DNA of 15,293 nt from positions 1 through 15,293 of the forward strand of contig CAAGCR010000121.1 of NCBI GenBank assembly GCA_900768425.1, written 5' to 3'. Positions 6,217 through 12,442 of the stretch are shown here, piece after piece. The first letter of the stretch is position 1. Every line of letters starts with the position of its first letter. The translations under genes and the position numbers were made by a program. The notes under the pieces are model-generated. The model did not search any database, was not told the DNA's origin, and saw only the letters and a program-made list of their open reading frames with translations. This DNA comes from Clostridia bacterium (lineage in GTDB: Bacteria; Bacillota; Clostridia; Christensenellales; UBA1242).

Positions 6217-7671
6217 ATGAAAAAATATATTATCGGCATAGATGAAGGCACTACTAGTTGTAGAAGCGTTTTATATGATGTTACAAAAGATGAAATAGTT
6301 GATATTTCAAGCAGGGCTTTTAAGTCTATTTATCCAAATGATGGCTGGGTGGAGCAAGATGCTGAAAAGATATACAAATTGCAATATGAAACAGTAAAAG
6401 AATTAGCCAGCAAAGTCAAGCCTAAAAATATAATTTGTATGGGCATTGCTAACCAAAGAGAAACTATTGTGGCTTTTAACAAAAAGACAAAAAAGCCAAT
6501 ATATAATGCCATAGTTTGGCAATGCAGAAGAACAGCAGATTATATCAATTCTTTACCAAAAGAGATAGTAGAAAAAATTAAACAAAAAACAGGTCTAATT
6601 GCCGATGCATATTTTAGTGCAAGCAAAATTAAATGGCTTTTAGAAAATGTCCCTGAGGCTAAAAAATTACTACTAGAAGATAATTTATGTGTAGGTACAA
6701 TGGATTCTTTTCTTGCATATAAATTTACGGGCAAATTTGTAACAGATGTAACAAATGCAAGTCGTACAATGCTACTAAACATAGACACCTTAGACTATGA
6801 TGATGAATTGTTAAATTACTTTAACATTCCGCGTAAAATCTTGCCACAAATTGTATCAAATAGTGAGATTATAGGCAATGTGTTAGATTTTGATTTTCCG
6901 CTAGCAAGTATGGTTGGTGACCAGCAAGCATCGTTATTTGGTCAAGGTTGTTTTAACTCCGGTAAGGCAAAAGTGACATATGGAACAGGTGGCTTTTTAC
7001 TTTTAAACATAGGCAATAAACCATCATATGTAGATAAAATGCTAACAACAGTTGCATACAAAATCAAAAATAGAGTTAGTTATGCATTAGAAGGTAGTAT
7101 TTATAGTGCCAGTTCAACCATCAATTTTATGAAGGATAATCTTGGCTTTTTCTTTAATCCCGCAGACACCGGACCTATGGCTGAGAGTGTAAAAAACACC
7201 GATGGTGTATATTTTGTTCCGGCATTCACCGGTCTTGGCGCTCCTTACTGGAACTCAAACGCAAGGGCATTAATAACCGGCATTACATTTGACACCAAAA
7301 AAGAGCATATTGTTCGTGCAGGTATAGAAAGTATGGCATACAACACAAAAGCAATTTTGGATCAAATGTCAAAAAGCGGAGTAAGTGTAAACAAAATCAA
7401 ATGTGATGGAGGGTGCAGTAAAAACAAGTTTTTGCTTCAATTTTTGGCCGATATAAACAACATCAAAGTTGTCAAAAATAAAGAGAGTGAAGCAACTGCT
7501 TTGGGTGCAATTTATCTTGCAGGTCTTGCTTGTGGAGTGTTTAATATGCAAAAGTTAAACAAAATAATTGCATCAAGTGCAATATATACAAGCAAAATGA
7601 AAGAAAATGAAAGAAATCGCCTATATTCAGGTTGGCAAAACGCAGTAAAAATGGCATTAAATAAGGATTAA
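6217..7671 (+). CDS. glpK: Glycerol kinase (FGGY family)
   Basis: GlpK phosphorylates glycerol to sn-glycerol 3-phosphate with ATP in the cytosol. The 484 residues show the FGGY fold: GIDEGTTS (7-14, usually DQGTTS), R81-E82, W101, Y132 and D235 (in GDQQASLFGQ) at the glycerol-binding positions, YGTGGF (255-260), FVPAFTGLGAPYW (333-345), and DGGCSKNKF in the C-terminal lobe. The loop just before D235 is short. It lacks the His that HPr phosphorylates in enterococcal and Bacillus GlpK, so PTS control is probably absent. There is no Shine-Dalgarno sequence before the ATG. It heads a tight operon. Another FGGY substrate, such as dihydroxyacetone or a polyol, cannot be fully excluded. Confidence 0.88.
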   Translation: MKKYIIGIDEGTTSCRSVLYDVTKDEIVDISSRAFKSIYPNDGWVEQDAEKIYKLQYETVKELASKVKPKNIICMGIANQRETIVAFNKKTKKPIYNAIVWQCRRTADYINSLPKEIVEKIKQKTGLIADAYFSASKIKWLLENVPEAKKLLLEDNLCVGTMDSFLAYKFTGKFVTDVTNASRTMLLNIDTLDYDDELLNYFNIPRKILPQIVSNSEIIGNVLDFDFPLASMVGDQQASLFGQGCFNSGKAKVTYGTGGFLLLNIGNKPSYVDKMLTTVAYKIKNRVSYALEGSIYSASSTINFMKDNLGFFFNPADTGPMAESVKNTDGVYFVPAFTGLGAPYWNSNARALITGITFDTKKEHIVRAGIESMAYNTKAILDQMSKSGVSVNKIKCDGGCSKNKFLLQFLADINNIKVVKNKESEATALGAIYLAGLACGVFNMQKLNKIIASSAIYTSKMKENERNRLYSGWQNAVKMALNKD

Positions 7672-7672
7672 T

Positions 7673-8134
7673 ATGAAAAATTTTATTATGAAAATTATTT
7701 TGCATTTTATGTATCGTGGAATAAAGGTATTAAACGGTAGAGATAGTGTAATAACAAGAGAATTAAAAGCCCTACCAAATGGATACACAATAAGAATAGA
7801 CACCGATATAAATAATGCAAAATCAATATGTATACAACTACTAGATGGAAAGGTAAAAAAGATTAAAAAAACCGACAAAGTCGACCTTGCCATTATCTTT
7901 AAAAACAAACAATTAGCATATAAAATCTTTATGGGTAAAATCAGCATTGCACAAGGTTATGCCGAGCATTATTTTCAAATGTTTGGAAATATTTACCTTG
8001 CAATGGGTGTAACAAGAATTTTAGAAAGAGTGGAAGGTTATTTATTCCCAAAATGTATAAATAAGAATTGTTTAAAAAGACCATTTAAACGAGAAATTTC
8101 GTTATTTAGAACATATATATTATGTATTTTTTAA
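7673..8134 (+). CDS. SCP2-like (sterol carrier domain) small protein
   Basis: The 153-residue basic protein has no recognisable enzyme motif. Residues about 38-118 (from GYTIRIDTD to GVTRILERV) resemble an SCP2 sterol-carrier/lipid-binding fold: a run of strands, then DLAIIFKNKQLAYKIFMGK and a helical tail around GNIYLAMGVTRIL. SCP2 domains bind acyl chains or hydrophobic ligands. This is a pattern-level judgement. The C-terminus (about 125-153) is Lys/Cys-rich, with C128 and C133, and differs from typical SCP2. It begins one base after glpK with AAGGA at a five-base spacing, and the dehydrogenase follows 12 bases later. M6 is a possible alternative start. Confidence 0.55.
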   Translation: MKNFIMKIILHFMYRGIKVLNGRDSVITRELKALPNGYTIRIDTDINNAKSICIQLLDGKVKKIKKTDKVDLAIIFKNKQLAYKIFMGKISIAQGYAEHYFQMFGNIYLAMGVTRILERVEGYLFPKCINKNCLKRPFKREISLFRTYILCIF

Positions 8135-8146
8135 AAGGTAAAATGT

Positions 8147-9313
8147 ATGAAATATTTTGAATTTTTTAATCCGGTTAAAATATGTGCCGGTGATGATGCC
8201 ATAAAGCACTTAAACTATGAACTTCAAGCACTTAATGTTCATAAACCATTATTTTTATCAGATGAAGGTCTGAAAAAACTGGGAATGGTAGATAAAGTTA
8301 TAAAACAAGCCGAACTTAAAAACTATGTTTTATATACCGACATTCCAACCGATAGCGGAGTTAATGTTGTAAACAACATTTTAAAAACTCTAAAAGAAAA
8401 TAAATGTGATGGCATAGTTGCTCTTGGCGGTGGAAGTGTTATTGACACAGCCAAAGGTGTAAAAATGTCATACCTAAGAACTGACAATCTTAAAGATATA
8501 ATGGGGTTAGAGGTTATTACAAGAGCAAAAGAATTGCCATATTTAGTTATGCCAACCACATCTGGCACAGGCAGTGAAGTCACAAATGTAGCAGTAATAC
8601 GTGATGAGCAAAGTGGTGTGAAAATGGAATTTATAACTCCATATTTAATGCCAAATGTTGCAATATTAGACCCAATTTTAACAGCAACATTGCCACCTAA
8701 AATAACCGCAAGCACAGGTATGGATGCTCTTTGCCATGCCATTGAAGGTTACTCATGTATGCAAAAAAATCCACTATCAGATGCATATGCAATCACCGCA
8801 ATTAAACTTATTATAGAAAACTTAGAAAAGGTTTGCACAAATCCAAACGATAAAGAAGCACGCAGTAATATGGCAATCGCATCTTGCCTCGCAGGGCTTT
8901 GTTTTGGCAATAGTATGGTTGGTGGAGTGCACGCAATAGGTCACGCACTTGGTGGAGTTTGTCACATAGCACATGGTGATGCAATGGCGATACTTCTTCC
9001 TTATGTTATGGAGTATAATAAGGAAAAACTGTGTAATATATATGCAGAACTTACACCAATATTTGCACCAAATTTTAACAAAGATTTATCAAATACCGAG
9101 CGTTGTGATTTGGTAATTAACATAGTAAAACAATTAAGAGAAAACTTGCATAATTTAACAGGACTCCCTATTTCTTTGACACAAACAGGAAAATATGATA
9201 AATTAAAAGAAGATGAAGTTGCTCTTGGTGCTTTAAATGATGGCGCAATGATTGTAAATCCGGTTGCAATGGATATTGATGATGTTAAAAAAATATTAAA
9301 TAAAGCAGAATAA
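8147..9313 (+). CDS. Iron-containing (group III) alcohol dehydrogenase
   Basis: This NAD(P)-dependent enzyme interconverts an alcohol and an aldehyde or ketone using Fe2+. Of 388 residues, the N-terminal half carries the nucleotide-binding GGGSVIDTAKG (94-104) and PTTSGTGSEVTN (136-147). The C-terminal half carries the metal ligands D193, H197, H262 and H276, with the same spacing as lactaldehyde reductase FucO (D196, H200, H263, H277). AAAAGG lies eight bases upstream. The family includes butanol, 1,3-propanediol and lactaldehyde dehydrogenases, and sequence alone does not fix the substrate. Next to glycerol kinase, 3-hydroxypropionaldehyde would be one guess. Next to a lysoplasmalogenase, a long-chain fatty aldehyde is another. 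Confidence 0.92.
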   Translation: MKYFEFFNPVKICAGDDAIKHLNYELQALNVHKPLFLSDEGLKKLGMVDKVIKQAELKNYVLYTDIPTDSGVNVVNNILKTLKENKCDGIVALGGGSVIDTAKGVKMSYLRTDNLKDIMGLEVITRAKELPYLVMPTTSGTGSEVTNVAVIRDEQSGVKMEFITPYLMPNVAILDPILTATLPPKITASTGMDALCHAIEGYSCMQKNPLSDAYAITAIKLIIENLEKVCTNPNDKEARSNMAIASCLAGLCFGNSMVGGVHAIGHALGGVCHIAHGDAMAILLPYVMEYNKEKLCNIYAELTPIFAPNFNKDLSNTERCDLVINIVKQLRENLHNLTGLPISLTQTGKYDKLKEDEVALGALNDGAMIVNPVAMDIDDVKKILNKAE

Positions 9314-9324
9314 AGGAGTATTTT

Positions 9325-10026
9325 ATGAAATATTTATTATTGGCAATAACTATAGCAGTGGCAATTACATTCATAGTTGTTAGAGTAATTAAGGGTGGAG
9401 TTTGGGGGTTATTTACAAAAACTACCGCAAGCTTTGCCTTTGTTGCACTAGGTCTTGTTGGGGCATATAGACACGGCTTAACAATGGTTGCAGGTTTTAT
9501 ATTAATGGGCTTAATTTTTGGTATGTTAGGGGATATTGTATTAGATCTTAAAAAAATATACAAAAATGATGAGAAACCTTATCTTAATGCAGGTATGCTC
9601 AGTTTTGGTTTAGGACATATTATGTATATGATTGCAACTATTTTATATTCAAATAGTTTGTTTAGAAACGATATAAGAACAACCTATTTAGCAATGATAG
9701 GTATTGGTGTAGGAGGTATTATTACAATAATAATTGCTTGTTTTGGCGAAAAATTATTAAAATTAAATTTTGGTGATTATAGATACCAAACCTACGCATA
9801 CACATTTATTCTTTCATTTATGTCAGTATTCTCAGTGGCGGTTGCTTGCTTTAAACCGGTATTTTTAATTTTTGCACTAGGTATTGTGTTTATCTTCCTA
9901 AGTGATTTGGTATTATCAAAACAATACTTTGGTGGTAAACAAGATTGCAAAGTGCTAACAACACTAAATCATGCAATTTACTATGCAGGACAAATTGCCA
10001 TTGCATTTTCACTATTTTTTATTTAG
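9325..10026 (+). CDS. YhhN/TMEM86-type membrane protein (putative lysoplasmalogenase)
   Basis: The 233 residues form about eight membrane segments (near 3-20, 33-48, 52-72, 89-108, 120-140, 157-175, 178-196 and 212-232). Family-like polar landmarks lie within them: GD at 69-70, GH at 97-98, LSD at 192-194 and NHAIYYAGQ at 215-223. YhhN/TMEM86 proteins hydrolyse the vinyl-ether bond of lysoplasmalogens, giving a fatty aldehyde and a glycerophospho head group. The activity is known for the animal protein and reported for a bacterial YhhN. Many Clostridia make plasmalogens, so a substrate is plausible. AAAGGAG precedes the ATG. The gene sits between the dehydrogenase (11-base gap) and rnhA (10-base gap). 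The family call is moderately sure and the activity inferred. Confidence 0.7.
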   Translation: MKYLLLAITIAVAITFIVVRVIKGGVWGLFTKTTASFAFVALGLVGAYRHGLTMVAGFILMGLIFGMLGDIVLDLKKIYKNDEKPYLNAGMLSFGLGHIMYMIATILYSNSLFRNDIRTTYLAMIGIGVGGIITIIIACFGEKLLKLNFGDYRYQTYAYTFILSFMSVFSVAVACFKPVFLIFALGIVFIFLSDLVLSKQYFGGKQDCKVLTTLNHAIYYAGQIAIAFSLFFI

Positions 10027-10036
10027 GACATAATCA

Positions 10037-10507
10037 ATGAAACAAATTATATTATATACCGATGGTGCTTGCTCGGGTAATCCCGGAATAGGTGGCTGGG
10101 GGTGCATTTTAGACTACAAAGGCAATTTAAAAGAACTCTCAGGTGTAAGTGAATTAACAACCAACAACCAAATGGAAATAACCGCTGTAATAGAAGGCTT
10201 AAAAGCACTAAAAGAGCCATGCGAAGTAGAGATATATAGCGATTCAGCCTATGTAGTTAATGCGTTTACACAAGGCTGGATAGACAATTGGCAAAATAAC
10301 AATTGGAGAACAGCCGATAAAAAAGAAGTCAAAAATTATGAACTTTGGCAAAACTTGCTAACTCTATGCAATACACATAAAGTAAAATGGCATAAAGTTA
10401 AAGGTCATGCCGACAACGAAAGAAATAATCGTTGTGACTTTTTGGCAACCAATGAAATAGCAAAATATAAAAAAGTAAAAGATGAAAATCAAGATAACTC
10501 TAATTAG
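10037..10507 (+). CDS. rnhA: Ribonuclease HI
   Basis: RNase HI cuts the RNA strand of RNA-DNA hybrids, clearing primers and R-loops. The 156 residues match the E. coli length. The metal-binding set is complete: D9 in YTDGACSGNPG, E47 in NNQMEITA, D69 in IYSDSAYV and D134 in NRCDFLA, with H124 in KVKGHADN as the catalytic His. The basic protrusion, with the W-rich GWIDNWQNNNWR (80-91), is present. The AGGACA site is weak. It is the last gene of the glpK unit and functionally unrelated to it, so it may simply be carried along. Confidence 0.97.
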   Translation: MKQIILYTDGACSGNPGIGGWGCILDYKGNLKELSGVSELTTNNQMEITAVIEGLKALKEPCEVEIYSDSAYVVNAFTQGWIDNWQNNNWRTADKKEVKNYELWQNLLTLCNTHKVKWHKVKGHADNERNNRCDFLATNEIAKYKKVKDENQDNSN

Positions 10508-10514
10508 TAGTATT

Positions 10515-10523
10515 TGTTATAAT
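10515..10523 (+). promoter_or_regulatory. Perfect extended -10 box behind rnhA
   Basis: TGTTATAAT fits TGnTATAAT exactly. The hexamer 17 bases upstream (TAACTC) is a poor -35, which extended -10 promoters tolerate. No ORF begins downstream. A start point near 10530 would give a transcript of about 170 bases ending at the 10651-10699 terminator. Confidence 0.45.
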
Positions 10524-10529
10524 AATCGT

Positions 10530-10699
10530 AATTAAGTAACTATATTTGAAATAATTTCAATATTTGTGTGAACATACGCAAATAATCAAGGTCTTGTTTA
10601 AATAAAGGTTTATAAACGCAATATACTAAAACATAAAAATATTAAATAATAAAAGTAGGACAAAATCGTTCAAAAATATGCGATTTAGCCCTATTTTTT
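10530..10699 (+). ncRNA. Candidate small RNA between rnhA and plsX
   Basis: The interval runs from a perfect extended -10 box to a strong terminator and holds no ORF. Within it are TTGAAATAATTTCAA (10546-10560, palindrome), then a 9-bp hairpin (10561-10569 with 10576-10584, one G-U, six-base loop), then GTTTATAAAC (10608-10617, palindrome). I do not recognise an RNA family. The plain alternative is that this is just the long 3' UTR of rnhA and the -10 match is fortuitous. Confidence 0.35.
10651..10699 (+). terminator. Rho-independent terminator before plsX
   Basis: Bases 10653-10668 pair with 10681-10696: six perfect pairs at the loop, then two isolated mismatches among ten further pairs including GG/CC. 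The loop is 12 bases, and the right arm runs into a T run. It ends the glpK-rnhA unit and/or the candidate small RNA. Confidence 0.75.
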
Positions 10700-10757
10700 A
10701 TTAAAATGGTTTAATTTTTACACAAAATACATAGTAAATATTTAATTATCTTTTTAC

Positions 10758-10786
10758 TTGCAATTTTAGGCAAAAAGTTGTAAAAT
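10758..10786 (+). promoter_or_regulatory. Promoter for plsX-rnc-smc
   Basis: TTGCAA (10758-10763, four of six) and TAAAAT (10781-10786, five of six) are separated by exactly 17 bases, directly downstream of the terminator. The start point would be near 10793, leaving an 11-base leader that barely includes GGAG (10794-10797). Confidence 0.55.
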
Positions 10787-10803
10787 TATTTTTGGAGAAA
10801 TTT

Positions 10804-11829
10804 ATGAAATTTGTTTTAGACGCTTTTGGTGGGGATAATTGCCCACAAGCTATTATAGATGGTATAGTTTTGGCACAAAAAAAGTTGCCGGAAATTGAAT
10901 ACATAGTAACAGGTAATAAAAAAGAAATAGAGCAGTATATTGCCGAAAAGAAATATAAAATTAAAAATGTGGAAATCGTTGATGCACCAGAAATTATAAC
11001 TTGCAACGATGTTCCAACAGTTGCAATTAGAGTTAAAAAGAATAGTTCGCTTGTTAAAGCATTAGACCTTTTAAAAAATGATGAGTCAATTGATGCTTTA
11101 ATTTCAACAGGAAGCACAGGTGCTATTCTAGCGGGCGGGTTCTTAAAAATTGGTAGAATAAGGGGTGTATCTCGTCCGGCACTTTGCCCAGCCTTGCCAA
11201 CTAAAACCGGTGGCAATGTGCTACTAATAGATTGTGGTGCAAATGCCGATTGCAAACCAATAAATTTATGTCATTTTGCAATGATGGGTAGTATTTATTA
11301 TAAAGAACTTTTTGGCAAAGACAATCCAAGAGTTGCTTTAATGAATAACGGCACTGAGGATACAAAAGGGAATGAACTAGTAAAAGAAACTTTTCCTCTT
11401 ATGAAAAAACTTCCTATAAACTTTGTTGGGAATATGGAAGCAAGAGATGCTCTTTCTGGTGATTATGATGTTTTGGTGTGTGATGGTTTTACTGGTAACG
11501 TGTTCCTAAAAGCAACAGAAGGTGCTGTTGGTTTAGTTATGGGAGAACTAAAAAGTGCATTAAAATCTAGCCTTCTTTCAAAAATAGGTGCAGCACTTTC
11601 TATGAAAGCATTTAAAAAAGTTAAAAAACGCCTAGATTATAATAAATATGGCGGTTCTCCATTCATTGGTTGTAGCAAAACAATAATAAAATCGCATGGT
11701 TCTAGCAAAGCAGAAACCATCTGTGCAAGCATTGTCCAAGCATATAAATATCAAAAAGCACAAATTAATGAAAAAATTGCACAAGAAATTGTAAATTTGC
11801 CAAACCTAGAGGAAATAGAAAATGACTAA
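10804..11829 (+). CDS. plsX: Phosphate acyltransferase PlsX
   Basis: PlsX converts acyl-ACP and phosphate to acyl phosphate, the donor that PlsY uses to acylate glycerol 3-phosphate. It is a peripheral membrane enzyme. From the chosen start the protein has 341 residues with family blocks: LDAFGGDNCPQAI (5-17), ISTGSTGAILAGG (100-112), DCGANADCKP (143-152), NNGTEDTKGNE (181-191), VCDGFTGNVFLKATEG (225-240) and YGGSPFIGC (282-290). An in-frame TTG at 10792 would add four residues. I prefer the ATG because GGAG at 10794-10797 is then six bases upstream. It overlaps rnc by eight bases. The acpP gene usually found between them is absent. Confidence 0.95.
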   Translation: MKFVLDAFGGDNCPQAIIDGIVLAQKKLPEIEYIVTGNKKEIEQYIAEKKYKIKNVEIVDAPEIITCNDVPTVAIRVKKNSSLVKALDLLKNDESIDALISTGSTGAILAGGFLKIGRIRGVSRPALCPALPTKTGGNVLLIDCGANADCKPINLCHFAMMGSIYYKELFGKDNPRVALMNNGTEDTKGNELVKETFPLMKKLPINFVGNMEARDALSGDYDVLVCDGFTGNVFLKATEGAVGLVMGELKSALKSSLLSKIGAALSMKAFKKVKKRLDYNKYGGSPFIGCSKTIIKSHGSSKAETICASIVQAYKYQKAQINEKIAQEIVNLPNLEEIEND

Positions 11830-12433
11830 AATTGGTGAATATTCTTTCAAAACGAATATTGTAAACACAGCATTAACACACTCATCTTTTTCTTCGGAAA
11901 ACTATGAAAGGTTAGAATTTTTAGGTGATTCAATTTTAGATTTTCTTATTGCCGATATTCTATATAAATCTGAAGATTATAAAGAAGATGAACTAACAAG
12001 GGCAAGGGCAAGCATAGTCAGTGAAGAAAGTTTAAGCAAAGTTTTTGATAACTTAAACATTGAGCATATGGTCAAACTTGGCAAAAGTTGTCCTTATGTT
12101 ACAAGAGCAATCAAATGCGATATTGTAGAGAGCATTGTTGCGTGCATATATTTAGAAAGTGGGCTAGATGCTTGTAAAACATTCATTTTACATAATTTTA
12201 ATTTGCACGCCAGTCAAAAAAAAGACTTTAAGTCACTTCTTCAAGAATATGCTCAAAAAAATAAATACACATTTGCATATGAGTTAGAAAAAACAACCGG
12301 TCCGGCACACGATTTAACTTTTTATGTAAATTTAAAAATAAATGATAAAATAGTCGCTTCATCAAGTGCAAAAAGCAAGAGTGAAGCAGAAAAACTATGT
12401 GCAAAAATCGCACTAAAAAATTTAAACAATTAA
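11822..12433 (+). CDS. rnc: Ribonuclease III
   Basis: RNase III cleaves double-stranded RNA, processing rRNA precursors and mRNAs. The 203 residues are a little short for the family (usually about 220-235), mainly in the first domain and linker. The signature ERLEFLGDSILD (29-40) is intact. The four catalytic acids are E32, D36, D100 and E103. The last two lie in CDIVESIVACIYLESG, a looser version of the usual DxFEALIGAIYLD block. The C-terminal double-stranded RNA-binding domain covers about 135-202, ending KSKSEAEKLCAKIALKNL. It overlaps the plsX end by eight bases, indicating coupled translation, and smc follows after nine bases. Confidence 0.95.
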   Translation: MTKIGEYSFKTNIVNTALTHSSFSSENYERLEFLGDSILDFLIADILYKSEDYKEDELTRARASIVSEESLSKVFDNLNIEHMVKLGKSCPYVTRAIKCDIVESIVACIYLESGLDACKTFILHNFNLHASQKKDFKSLLQEYAQKNKYTFAYELEKTTGPAHDLTFYVNLKINDKIVASSSAKSKSEAEKLCAKIALKNLNN

Positions 12434-12442
12434 GGAAAACTA

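Noticed and set aside
9285..9563. Minus-strand ORF opposite the YhhN-like gene
   Set aside because: It is fully overlapped by a well-supported + strand gene with good signals; there is no family resemblance or ribosome site.
10546..10560. TTGAAATAATTTCAA as a regulator operator
   Set aside because: It is a perfect 15-base palindrome but single-copy here and matches no operator I can name; short AT palindromes are common by chance in this composition.
10792..10803. TTG start for plsX adding four residues
   Set aside because: This TTG overlaps the GGAG that serves the ATG at 10804, and PlsX normally begins at the MKFVLDAFGGD position.
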